Source of the DNA: Deinandra increscens subsp. villosa
Lineage: Eukaryota; Streptophyta; Magnoliopsida; Asterales; Asteraceae
Direction of reading: 5' to 3'
Length of the DNA: 64,000 nucleotides
NCBI GenBank assembly: GCA_039602395.1
Contig: JBCNJP010000003.1
Location: 63,540,278 to 63,604,277, forward strand
The translations under genes and the position numbers were made by a program. Below, one piece after another: positions 39,265-49,805 of this stretch; the stretch's first letter is position 1, and each line of letters begins with the position of its first letter. The notes under the pieces are model-generated. The model was given only the letters and a program-made list of their open reading frames with translations, was not told the DNA's origin and did not search any database.

Positions 39265-40028
39265 GTCAGGACCAGATTTGAGCAACATGTTCTCATATGA
39301 TTTATCACACAAGTGCGGAAATCATGTGTCATGGTTGATTCTGGATGAATCTGCGTCAATGCTCACCCATTGATGATTCCTAAAGCTCAAGAACACACAC
39401 TAACACCAAGAACACACACACAAATGCTCTCTTGAAGAATAATTCAGGAGTATCGTCCCTCAATAGGGTTTTCTCAACTATATATATATACAACAAGAGA
39501 GCATAGGACAAAAAGAATGTTTGACACACACAATCATTACCTAGAATTCAGCAAAATATTCCATTAGCACAGACAAGTTCGCTAAGCAGTATACAAGTTC
39601 ACTAAGAATAAACAAGTTTGCTAACAAGTCCGCTAAGCATTAGCAAGTTCGCTAAGTACAAACAAGTCCGCTAACAAGTTCGCTAAACACAGACAAGTCC
39701 TCTAACAAGTTCGCAAAGAGCAAATCAAGTTCGCTAAGATTAGGAACAAGTCTACTAAGTAAACAAGTCCGTTAGGAACAAAATAAGTACGCTAAGACAA
39801 ACATTGAACAAGTACGCTAAGTGTTAAACAAGTCCGCTAAGTTCAATTAATCAGAAGTCCGCTAAGAAGAAAATCAAGTACGCTAGATTCACAATCAAAA
39901 TGTTTCTAAGTACAAATTCAAAGTCAATTACAAAACAACGTATCAAATCTAGATAGGACATCAAAAGGTCTTCACCAGCAATACTCAACGGTGAATAGTT
40001 TGTGTTGCCAACAAAATAGGTTCCAACA
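39265..40028 (-). repeat. 5' LTR of element E with AAGTNCGCTAAG array
   Basis: 764 bp, TGTTGGAACC...CCTGACA on the minus strand. Seventeen copies of AAGT(T/C/A)CGCTAAG or close variants lie at about 39572-39895, all in plus orientation. In the transcribed direction the array is followed by a TATA box (about 39477-39492). This copies the arrangement at 16640-17260 inside the same element. The partner LTR is outside the window. Confidence 0.85.
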
Positions 40029-40872
40029 CCTCCACACCTTAAGCTTTGAAAACTGGTTTAACTCGTCATGCATAGCTTCCACCCAGCTAGGATCCGTCAG
40101 AGCCATTGTGATGTTTGCAGGCTCAATTTGAGATATGAAGCATGAATACATGCAGTGGTTGATATCACCTGAGTTACTTCTTGTTATCACCCCAGATGCT
40201 AAAGGACCAATGATATTGTCCAATAGGTGATACTTTTGGATTCTTGTTTTACCAACTGCTTGAACTGGGATTTCCGGAGGTAGATCCGTATTAGTGGGTT
40301 CTAGATTTGACTCTATTTCAGTATCTACATCAGCTTCCTGTTCATTTACTGTTCCTGTGCCTGGATCTGTAACTAATTCATCAGCATCACTCGTTTCATT
40401 TGATTCTGTCACAGGTGCTATTACTGTGTCGGTGGCAGAAACTTGAGAGGATTTGGAGAAAGAATGAACAATCGATGACCCTGAAATTGTATCATTAAAC
40501 AGTTCTTCGGCTATAACTGGATCCAATCCAAATGAGACAAAGAACTGATTGTAGTCAAATGCCTGCGCCGGACCCACTCCTCCATCTGAAGGGTTTTCTT
40601 CAAGCCAGTCTACATTGGTAGACTCGATCACTTTACTGGTTGTTTTGTTGAAGACCCTGTATGCTGAGCTGGCAGAATAACCTACAAAGTAACACTCATC
40701 AGATTTAGCAGCAAATTTTGGCAAGTCGGTATTAATTAAAACAGTGCAAAGACACCAAAAACACGAAGGTGCCCAATTTTGGGTTTTTCATGATAGATCA
40801 ACTCATAGGGTGTCTTCTTATGTTGCTTGTTGATTAAAACCCTGTTTTGCACGTAACACGGGGTGTTGACTG
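40029..40872 (-). pseudogene. pol: Element D pol, integrase C-terminus to start of RT
   Basis: Part of a minus-strand SIRE-type pol lying between the insertions of B (right, 40873) and E (left, 40028). Visible: FAAKSDECYFVGYSASSAYRVFNKTTSKVIES, a long Asp/Glu/Thr-rich linker, ITRSNSGDINHCMYSCFISQIEP and WVEAMHDELNQFSKLKVW, where E cuts in at the start of the RT domain. One base is missing near 40757 relative to related copies. The rest of RT and RNase H lie left of E, outside the window. Confidence 0.88.
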
Positions 40873-41228
40873 TGTTAGAGCATATCCTATGCTTCGTGTG
40901 TCTCGTGTATTGTATCTAATCTAGAGCATCTGTGTGAGTCAAGATAGTCATATGGCCATACCAGATGATCAGCCATACCAGATGGTACAGGCGTACCAAA
41001 TGGTCCGTGGGTGGTACGCCGGCCAGAGCTAAGTGACTATATATAGTTCATATTAGAGAGACTCTAGTCAGTTCTGTCATTTTCTACATCTTAACTGTGT
41101 GTGTTTGAGTGTGTTTCTCTCTCTAGCTTGTATGTCTAAGTGAATCAATAAAGCAAAGCTTTATTTACTCGTTTGTGTTTCTCCAATTACCGAATCATGC
41201 AGTAGTAAGATCGTCCAGTGGTTTTACA
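40873..41228 (+). repeat. 5' LTR of element B
   Basis: 356 bp, TGTTAGAGC...GTTTTACA. It is 17 bp longer than the 3' LTR because of a tandem duplication around CCATACCAGATG (near 40955-40990). GGTACG/GGTCCG motifs lie just upstream of a TATA-like CTATATATAG (about 41038-41047). Confidence 0.95.
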
Positions 41229-41229
41229 A

Positions 41230-41243
41230 GTGGTATCAGAGCA
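41230..41243 (+). promoter_or_regulatory. Primer binding site of element B
   Basis: GTGGTATCAGAGCA right after the LTR, initiator-Met tRNA type. Confidence 0.88.
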
Positions 41244-41463
41244 ATTGGTTGCTCTACTGTTGTGATTTGGTCCATTTTCGAGTTCTAGAGAGAGAAAGTT
41301 TGGGTTTTCTTTGTTTTTCATCAAATTTACGTAATTCCGAGTGTTTCAAAGATGAAAAATGATTTCTGAGTGTTCCTAGAGTGTTTTCACATCTCACTGA
41401 TCCAATTTCCAGCTCAAACAGTCGAAAATTCGAACAATTAATCGATCTCAGTTTAATACGCTT

Positions 41464-41765
41464 CTGGTCCGCTTCAAGAACAACTGGTACGCCGTTGGTC
41501 CGCTGCTGGTCCGCAAGGCAATCTTCATCGAGATTCTGGTCTGCTGAATCTGGTTCGCTAGGCAATCTTCAAGTTGGTCCGTGGCGGTTATTTTCTGGTC
41601 CGCCGTACCATTTTGGTCCGCCGTACCAAATTTGGTACGCTGAGATAATCTGGTCCGCGTCTGGTCCGCAGGTTCATTTGGTCCGCTGAACGAATTTTGG
41701 TCCGCTGGTTGAATTGGTCCGAATTTGGTACGTTGAGAAACTGTTGGTACGCTGGCAAAAAAGTA
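41464..41765. repeat. TGGT(C/A)CGC motif array in the element B leader
   Basis: About seventeen copies of TGGTCCGC, TGGTACGC or one-base variants within 300 bp of untranslated leader. The rest of the leader (41244-41960) has no gene. Confidence 0.87.
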
Positions 41766-41960
41766 GTCTTCACTAAAACTGACGTAACTTGAGAACCGTT
41801 AAGAGTTACGGGAGCTAATACCAGTCAAAACGTTCGTCTCGACGAGATCTAGACTTTTACTAGCCTAACAGCCGGTACCCTTCGGTTTGACCCCCAAAAT
41901 CCGCTTGGAAGACCTTCGTTTTTTAGTTTGATGTTTTGACGGTCAATTTTTTATTTCAAG

Positions 41961-44900
41961 ATGAGTGATTTTCACGCATTTTCAGCTGCTCAAACATCGT
42001 TGCAAGCAATGATGAAATATGATAATGAGATAGGAACAACTCAGAAGGTTCCTAAGTTGTTACAATTAGAGGAGTATCACAATTGGAAGAAACGTTTTGA
42101 GTCATACATATTTTCTCAAGATGTTGATTCTTGGATCCCGATTGAAAAAGAATATGAGTATCCGATGATAAGCCCGAGAAAGCCAAAGATGATAAGTGAT
42201 TTTGACGCTGATGAAAAGAAATTTTTTGCCCGAGAAAAGAAAACGTATAGCGTTCTTACAATGGCTTTACCTAAAGACTTGATGCATCAGTTTAAGAATT
42301 ACACGACTTGTAAAGAATTGTGGGATGCTATTGCTGAAAGATGTGAGGGTAATGAGCAATACACGAAGACTCGGAAGAAAGTTTTAAAGAAAGAATTTGC
42401 TAATTTTGGACATTGTGCTAATGAGTAAATCAAAGATTTGATTGCAAGGTTTTCACATTTGATCAATGAACTTGAAGTCGTAGGTGTCAAGAAAGAAAGT
42501 GAGGAATTAAAGGAGAAGTTTCTAGAAGCTCTACGTGAAAAGTGGGAGAATTTTATTATGATGTTGACTAATGATCCAAACTACTCAAGTTGGACATTCA
42601 ATCAATTGATAAGCAAATTACAAGCTCGTGAAATGGAACTACTTGTGAAAAAAGTCAGCAACTCCGTCCGTTCAGAATCCTGAAGTATATTTTGGAGAAA
42701 ATTTAGCTACCATGCATGCTAAAACAAAATCACATTCTATTTCAAGCAGTAATCCACCAGTAACAGCATTTCTTGTTAGAAAGACTGAGAATACTGGTTA
42801 TTCTTCAGGTTGCAGTTTTACCATTCCTGATAGATTATCAAGCAAGTCTACTTCTAATCAAGCAACCGAAGATCTAGCTCTTTGTTATGTGCTTTCATAT
42901 CATCTTCGTCTGGATCCATATTTAGTCAAATTGGTAATTCTGGTTTGGTTCCGGAGGATCTAAAACAGATGGATGAGGATCAGCTAAATAAATTGGACTT
43001 GGATTGGCAGTTGGCTATGACTGTTGAAAAAGGAAGACGGTTTATGGGCAAACATGGCAAGAATTCTGTTATGGGAGGAGCCATACTGGGTTTAGATAAG
43101 TCCAAACTGAAATGTTACAAATGTTCTAAATTAGGACATTTTGCTCGAGAATGCAAGCAATCTGCTTCTAAACCAAGTAATTCGGATAATCATGATCACA
43201 TTAAAGAGGCAAAGGCACTAGTGACTGAGGGAGGTTATGATTGGGCTACATATTTTCCGGATGAATTAGCATTTAGTCCATCCTGCAGAAAGTTATGCAT
43301 TAATTGCAAATATTGAGGTTGAATCGAGTGGGTATGCATCTGACACCAATATATCTGAAACAAGTGATTCTGGAGTTAGTGGATATGAATTAACATGTGA
43401 ATTTTGTGCTCAAAAAGACAGAAAGATTCGGGAATTGATTTCTGAGAAGGAAAGGTTGGTTGTTAAACATGAGAAGAAAGAAGAAGAGATGGAAGATTAC
43501 AAAAGAAAGTGTGAGGTTTTTGATAAGTTTGTCAAAGCTAATGCAATGTTGGAAAAAGAAAAGAAGGTGTTGATGGAAGAATTTGTTGAGCTTCAAACAA
43601 AATTGGATGAGATGGTTAATTCGGAAAAAGCACAAATTTTGAAGTTGCAAATGAGAATGAAGAGTTGGTCAAAAGTGTTGAGAAATGGGAGAGTGAAGCA
43701 AAATATACGATTGGTGATTTTGATAATTTGTTTAAAAAATCAACTACAAGAGTAGAATCGCTGAAGCAATCTTATGATGATCTCAAGAAAGAGTTTAATG
43801 AAGTTACTGCTAAGGAAAATGATCGTCAAATGGAACATTCAACATTACTCGATAAAGTCACAACTTTAACACATGACAACAAGCTGTTGAAAAGAAATAT
43901 TGAGATTCATGAGGGCCGAGTGAAGAAAATTACCCAAGAAGTGTATGATGCCCATGATCAGATGAGACAAGAGAAGTTTTTGTCGAATCGAGCTTCGAAG
44001 CAATTGATTGAATCAGAAAAAGCATTGGGTGAAGCTCAGAAGAAAATATCTGATTTAAATGTTGAAGTTTTGGATCTGAAGCGACAATTGAACAATTTGA
44101 AGAATTCACATTCTTTCACAAGTTACTTGTGCAAAGATGCAAATTTCAAGAAAGTGTTTGGAAGCAAAGAGTATAATCAAATTCCACATCCATTTATCTC
44201 ATCTGATGCTTTAGCTGATGTTCACTCTTCTGACATAACTGGAGATTACACTGAATTTGTATCTGAGAAATCTGAGAAAAAGGAACCAAATATTTCAACC
44301 AAGAAAGTGGAGAAGGATGAAAGCTTGATTGAACAATCTATTAAGTTTGTTTCTGGTGGAACTGGTGTTACTGATAGAGATATTTCTGATGATAAGATGG
44401 TGGAGACAGATGAGAAGATAGAATCTGAAGAAAAATTGGTTGCTGAGCTTGTTAAAGCTAACAATTTGAATAGTATTAAAGCTAAATTTACCGAGGTAGC
44501 TCAAGCTGGTTCTTCTAAGTCTCAAGTGGATTTGTCAAAGTTACCTGGTTATAAACGATCTGGTTTGGGTAATAACAATCAGAGATTTGCGCAAAAAGAC
44601 AAGAAGAACATGCCAAAGAAAACTCCAAAGGCGAAGAAAGATACAAGTCTTGAACAAATCTATCATTTGGCGCATGTATTCATTTCTACCATCGAGAAGG
44701 GATTCGGAGGAAAACAAAAGAAGAAAGATTCATCTGAAAGTTCTCCAAAAGAATCTTCTTCATTTGGATCAAATTCCACTCCTCGAAGTCCTATTTCCAA
44801 ATGGGTACATGCAAACAGGTTTCAGGTTTTCGATGATATTTCTGATAGTTTTAAATTCGATGATAGATGTCATCCAGTTCAGGATAGACCACAATCTAAA

Positions 44901-45240
44901 CGATCCTATCGTTTGTGTTACCAATGTCGCAGAAAGGGACATATGGCACAGGATTGTCCTGCAACTGCCAAAAGCTCATTTTCAAACAAATCTACCACCA
45001 TTATTGATGAATCAGGCAAAATTTTTACTGATTCAACACCATTCAAATCAAAATCTAAAACGAAACAATTTATTTAAATTTGATTCGAGTGTTGGTGGTT
45101 CATCACGTGATGATGACTCGGTTAACAATGAAAAAGCTAAAATACAGTGGCGACCTAAGATGGTCAGTAAAGCTGAAAATGATTTTGTGAAAGACACTAG
45201 TCGACCAGAAGCTGTGTGCTTCGGGTCATTTGAGTACTAA
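41961..45240 (+). pseudogene. gag: Element B gag, several frame breaks
   Basis: Long Gag with two zinc knuckles, in pieces. The ATG at 41961 opens MSDFHAFSAAQTSLQAMMKY and VPKLLQLEEYHNWKKRF. A TAA at about 42426 replaces CAA. Frame changes fall near 42660, 42885, 43290 and 43670. First zinc knuckle CYKCSKLGHFAREC (about 43110), then a long coiled-coil-like region (43435-44100, many Lys/Glu heptads), Ser/Lys-rich linkers and second knuckle CYQCRRKGHMAQDC (about 44916). The last piece ends with SFEY and TAA at 45238-45240. A CAG acceptor-like site follows at 45258-45260, as after the gag stops of C, D and E. Confidence 0.82.
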
Positions 45241-46988
45241 TCATTTAAACCAGTGTGCAGGTTTCTTCAAGAAGACTTATTGGTGATTGTGAAGTTCAAG
45301 CTTCAAGCAGTTACTCATAGTGGAGTCTCCTGCTTAACTTAAATTGAATGCTTCATATTACTAAACTGCAAGTTTTTCTGAAAGCTAAAAACTGAAAGGT
45401 ATCAGTATCGATTGGTCAATTTTCTTTCTTTTACATTCCGTATGTAGTTTGGGGGGAGAAAATTGAAAAACCAAAAATAGTGTCTTTGTGTTTTTGTTAA
45501 ATATAAATCCAAAAATAGAGTTTTCATGTTAAGGGGGAAAAGGAAAAATATAAAAACATTGAAAAACAGAAAAATTCAAAAACATTAAAAACAGAAAAAT
45601 TCAAAAACATTAAAAAATAAGAAATTGATCCGACATGTTTGGGAAATGATGGTACATTGGCTTACATGTCTGACTCATGGATAAAATAGATAAAAAAAAA
45701 GCCATAAGATCATTGTTCGATGTGCTTGGTAGGCTCGGCATTAAATCAGAAAGTATTCAGATGTGATAAACACATTAAATACTAATGCTTGACCAAGTGA
45801 ACAACATCTTGATGCATATCTCATGATATATCAAGAAAAGATATGTGAAAAAGAAAATGAGAAGTCACTGTGTAAACATGTGTTCATCTTGCAAAGATTT
45901 AAACTTGTTTGATTTTCTTTATTTTGTCAAACGATCGGACTTTCTTTGCGTATCGAAAGATCGACCTGATTGTTGTTCGTTTGACATTCTGCTTTATTTT
46001 ATTTGGTGTTTTGTATAACTCACTGGACTTTCTCTGCGTGTACGGGAGTACCGACCTGATTGTTGTTGGGTTATACAATTTCAACTTGTTTTTATTTTCT
46101 TATTTTGTTAAATCCGAGTCCTTATCTGCGTATCGAAAGATCGACCTTAAGGTAGATGATTTAACGTTCTTATTTATTTTTTCATGGAACACAGTTGACT
46201 GAATCATGAACACAATCATTATGTGGTTAAATCACAAATGAAATCACAAAGTGTGATATAAGCGAAAACATATCTGAGTATGTCTGATAGTGTGGGGTAC
46301 ACTGGTCAAATCAATCTAAATCAATACAATAACATATCCAGATGTTATGAGTATGATTGTGCCTGAGTTTAAGTTGGGCAAATTATACCAGTAATCGACA
46401 TGACTTGTGTGCTGAAGTAATCGAAATTGAAGTGTAGTTCAGCATGTCATGACCAATATGATCCTAAGTTGTGATCTTTCTCGCAAAAGACAAAAATAGT
46501 GTGTAATGCAGTATTTCATTTCTGTATTTCATTTATGTTTCTTATCTGAAAAATCCAAAAAGATTTTCGGTGTGTTTTGATGTAAAGTTTCAAAAAGCCA
46601 AAAAGAGTTTGTTTCTTATTTGTTTTGGACCGATCGATACAAGATACAAAATTATAATTTCAAAACTATATCTTAGATTCTCAAAGAGAAGTTTTGCGCC
46701 AAGATTAATTTAATTTTTCATAAAAGAAAAGGAAAGCCGCGTTTCTGTCTTCTGAAATTGCAGGTTTCTGTGTGAACATGACTCAAGCATGGTGAAAGGG
46801 GGAGTATGTACTATCTTTCACAAGTGGATCTTGATGTTCAAAGAATGTTTAAGATTGATCCCGCCATGCAAGCTCTCATTCTGACAAGATTTCAAGTTGA
46901 AGATCAGACGCAGTGATGCTGAAGATTGATGACTGAAGTTTTGTTAGATAGATAGATAGCTAGATACACTACACGTTAAGGGGGAGTT
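45241..46988 (+). other. Non-coding 3' region of element B
   Basis: About 1.75 kb without a gene. It contains A-rich tracts, the triple stem-loop (45926-46167), a purine tract AAAGGGGGAG at about 46795-46804 that resembles a second polypurine tract, and the true tract AAGGGGGAG at 46978-46986 before the LTR. Confidence 0.75.
45926..46167 (+). ncRNA. Three tandem stem-loop modules, element B
   Basis: Unit 1: outer stem GTCAAACG/CGTTTGAC (45926-45933 with 45978-45985). Unit 2: TTGTATAAC/GTTATACAA (46011-46019, about 46070-46078). Unit 3: GTTAAATC/GATTTAAC (about 46107-46114, 46158-46165). Each encloses the strand TCTGCG (TTTGCG in unit 1), an inner helix with a GNRA loop, and CGACCT. Inner helix is CG-T-ATC-GAAA-GAT-CG in units 1 and 3, and CG-T-GTAC-GGGA-GTAC-CG in unit 2, so both outer and inner stems change sequence while pairing is kept. 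Strong evidence for RNA structure; role unknown. Confidence 0.8.
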
Positions 46989-47327
46989 TGTTAGAGCATA
47001 TCCTATGCTTCGTGTGTCTCGTGTATTGTATCTAATCTAGAGCGTCTGTGTGAGTCAAGATAGTCATCTGGCCGTACCAGATGGTACGGGCGTACCAAAT
47101 GGTCCGTGGGTGGTACGCCGGCCAGAGCTAAGTGACTATAAATAGTTCATATTAGAGAGAGTCTAGTCAGTTATGTCATTTTCTACATCTTAACTGTGTG
47201 TGTTTGAGTGTGTTTCTCTCTCTAGCTTGTATCTCTAAGTGAATCAATAAAGCAAAGCTTTATTTACTCGTTTGTGTTTCTCTGATTACCGAATCATGCA
47301 GTAGTAAGATCGTCCAGTGGTTTTACA
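46989..47327 (+). repeat. 3' LTR of element B
   Basis: 339 bp, with TATA box CTATAAATAG (about 47136-47145) directly after the GGTACG/GGTCCG motifs. Followed by GACTG. Confidence 0.95.
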
Positions 47328-48336
47328 GACTGCTTTAGCCCAAAACATTGTGGGTAATTTGGAATCACATAGCAGCGTGCGAGCAACTTCAATTAGTGTT
47401 CTGTTCCGTCTCTCTGCCACTCCATTTTGCTGCGGAGTATATGGTGCACTGAATTGATGCTCGATTCCTTTTTCTACACAGAAGTCATCAATTGTTTGAT
47501 TCTTGAATTTTGTCCCGTTGTCACTTCTGATTGACTTGACTTTTAAGTTTAGCTTGTTCTCAATGACTATTATGAATGCCTTCAATACCTCTGCAACATC
47601 ACTTTTCTTATGCAAGAAAAACACCCAAGTAAAACGTGAAAAGTCATCAGTAATAACTAAACAAAATGCACAACGGTTAAGACTTAACATACCAACTGGA
47701 CCAAAGAGGTCCATATGAAGCAGCTCCAACACAGAGGAGATTCTGTTAAATATCTTTAGCTTATGTGGCCGTTTGTGTTGCTTTCCCTTAGCATGTGCCA
47801 CACATTTCTCCTTTACCACGAACTCTTTAATTGCAAGGTCTTGACAAGTCCTCCTCTTGCAAGGTGATTCAGATTCTTCAAGTTCGTGTGGCCCAAGCGT
47901 CTATGCCATAGCTGAGCATGGTTATCAGCTGTCTTTGAAAGAAAGCATGCCCCCTCAGTCATATGTGGCTTCTGCATGTTGAGGACATACAAGTTTCCAT
48001 ATCTAGGTGTTCGCATCAACACCCAATCATCTGGGATGGAGTATCCAGGTTTTAGAATTAAACACTCTTTGTTCTTAAAAAGTACTGGATACTCTCGGTC
48101 ACAAATCTGTGATGTACCCAAGAGACTGTGCTTTAGTTGCTCTACATAATTGACATCATGAAAACTGAGACATACAGTTCCTTTTTGACTGATGTAACCT
48201 CCAACTCCTTCTGCGAACAACACATATCCTCCATCAAAGTTCTCTAAGTCTTGAAGCAATGATATGTCGCCCGTCATATGCCTGGAACAACCACTGTCAA
48301 CATACCAAAGGTTATTAACAGTCCTCCTTGGCTGTT
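47328..48336 (-). pseudogene. pol: Element D protease and integrase
   Basis: Minus strand from the acceptor-like TGCAG at 48337. Protease WYVDSGCSRHMTG, LLGTSQICDREYPV, LWHRRLGHTNLKNL, then CVAHAKGKQHKRPH, integrase DLFGP, DDFSRFTWVFFLHKKSD, IRSDNGTKFKNQT, APYTPQQNGVAERRNRT and LPTMFWAKAV, where B is inserted. One frame change lies near 47815 between pre-integrase and integrase pieces. Apparent starts of the open pieces are non-ATG and internal. Confidence 0.9.
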
Positions 48337-49805
48337 CTGCATTCAAAGGAGATTAATTAGTTTTAGGTACCCATGCCTTAACGAGTCTGGGTGAAGTTAA
48401 GTTGCTTTTGGATGGACTAGGTGCGGGCTTATCTGGCTTTGTGTGTTCTTTGGTTTTCACACGCATGTCTTTGTTGTTGACATTCAAGAGCTGGTGATTC
48501 TCTTTCCCTTTTGCTTGAGGACGTTTTGGTGGGTTTTTAATAACATTTCTATTTTCAAATTTAACCTCTTGAAAATGTTTGGAGTGTTTTTTATACACTC
48601 ATGTAGGCTTGAAAGACAGGTTTACCACCTTTGGCACATTCCACCTTTCTTCCTCCCACCACGCATTTGATTTTGACAAACCACCTGATTTTGGAAAACT
48701 ACGTGAGGCTTAGGAAACCTGGTGTGTTTAGAAAAACTGACAGATTTTGAATAACTGACTGATTTTGTAAAAGACTGACACACTTCAACAACTTTAAAAT
48801 CAGTTTTTGATGGTCTTTTAGGTGACTTGGGCTTTTGATTCACCTCATGTATCTTTGATTATTGAGGTACAGGCTTCTGCACCTTAGGGTTTGAAGGTGC
48901 AGGTTTTTGTTTTGAACCACCATGAGTGTGACCTTGTGGGACAGGCTTTTCCAAAAGTTTTCTAGGGTAATAGGGCATATGGTCTATGTAAGCAGTTTCT
49001 TGCCAGGTGTCCAGGCTTTCCGCACACACGGCAAGATTGCTTCTTAGGATACGCGGGAGTCTGAGATTGGTTTCGCCCAGTGGATTGCCAAGAGGGTTTA
49101 AACAATTTTTATGAATCCAATGGGTTCGGCCTTTAGGTTTGGTGGTCAAAGTGTACTCCCGCTGTATCGGTCTATACTGGTAATGTGCAGAAATAATTCT
49201 GGGTATGGGACGAAGTCATGAGGTTTGCTATCCCGTACTTTTTGCACATTTTTCACAACATTATCAATCTCAACATCACAATTTTTCACATCAAACACAT
49301 CAGCATTTGAGGGTTTAGGACCAGCAACTTGTGGTCCCTTACCTCGTTTCAAAATTTTAACAGTTCTCAATGATCTCAAAGGTTTAGCATCACACTTGCC
49401 CAAATTAAATCACCACACACAGAAGTTTTATCAAACAAATTGGACTCAGAGGTTTTTGAGACAGACTCAATCACGAGAATATCAAGTTTTTCCCAATCAA
49501 AATTTTTATAAAATGAACTATAGTGTGAGGTCTTTAGACTCTTAGGACACTCCTTTTGATTCGTTACTCCTCCCTCTTTCTTACCTTTATTTGCACAACA
49601 TATAGAACTGTCAGTAGTGTTAGAAACAGGAGCAGAAATTTTAATGGGACATGTCGCAAGTTTCCTATCAATTTCAGCTTTGACTTCTAATGTGGTTTGA
49701 GAAGTCTGATGTTCAGGGTATCATCTTGTGCATCAAAGGCATAGGAACAGTGTGTGTAGATTTTTCATCTTTTCTTTTGTGCCAAAACCTAAACTCGAAT
49801 TTTCT
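48337..49805 (-). pseudogene. gag: Element D gag C-terminal region, with putative intron 48337-49584
   Basis: Degraded gag of a SIRE-type element. A zinc knuckle of the form CxxCGKPGHxxxxC is readable at about 48985-49035 in a frame neighbouring the longer open pieces, with basic Lys/Pro-rich tails and the terminal WVPKTN before TAA at about 48352. A donor AAAG|GTAAGA lies at 49585/49584 in the open gag frame (phase 1), and the acceptor TGCAG at 48337 is also phase 1 relative to protease, so a 1248-nt excision would be in frame. The frame also shifts near 49400. Confidence 0.65.

Larger units (their letters stand above)
12624..40028 (-). mobile_element. SIRE-type Copia element E (host of A and C)
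   Basis: Large minus-strand Copia element: 5' LTR 39265-40028, leader, gag (38488 leftwards, split by C at 25331-38049), pol (to 18913), a long non-coding region, and a downstream ORF from 13718 leftwards that is cut by element A at 12624. Its 3' LTR is outside the window. The CAAGT duplication around C shows its gag was continuous. Its right edge abuts D at 40029; CCTCC at 40029-40033 is the candidate duplication. Gag, pol and the downstream ORF carry many stops, so E is old and dead. Confidence 0.88.
40873..47327 (+). mobile_element. Element B: gag-only (non-autonomous) Copia
   Basis: 6455 bp on the plus strand with LTRs 40873-41228 and 46989-47327, duplication GACTG, primer site and polypurine tract. 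The internal region encodes only gag, then about 1.7 kb of non-coding sequence with a triple stem-loop module. There is no trace of integrase or RT, so it must rely on proteins of relatives. F at about 49806-51485 has the same gag-to-non-coding junction, so the pol-less layout is a family trait, not a private deletion. Confidence 0.9.
40029..49805 (-). mobile_element. SIRE-type Copia element D (host of B and E)
   Basis: Oldest visible layer: minus-strand pol and gag pieces at 40029-40872 and 47328-49805. Copia B is inserted with duplication GACTG (40868-40872 and 47328-47332). No LTR of D is in the window. Its right limit, where sequence switches to the plus-strand gag of F, lies in about 49795-49815 and is abrupt, without LTR ends, so D has lost its 5' part or was joined there by deletion. 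Confidence 0.75.

Noticed and set aside
41961..42428. Short host gene
   Set aside because: It is the N-terminal part of Copia B gag, ended by a CAA-to-TAA change and homologous to the gag of element A.
47813..48346. Independent start of a protease gene in element D
   Set aside because: The open piece begins with TTG next to the acceptor; the frame simply continues from the splice site or gag.
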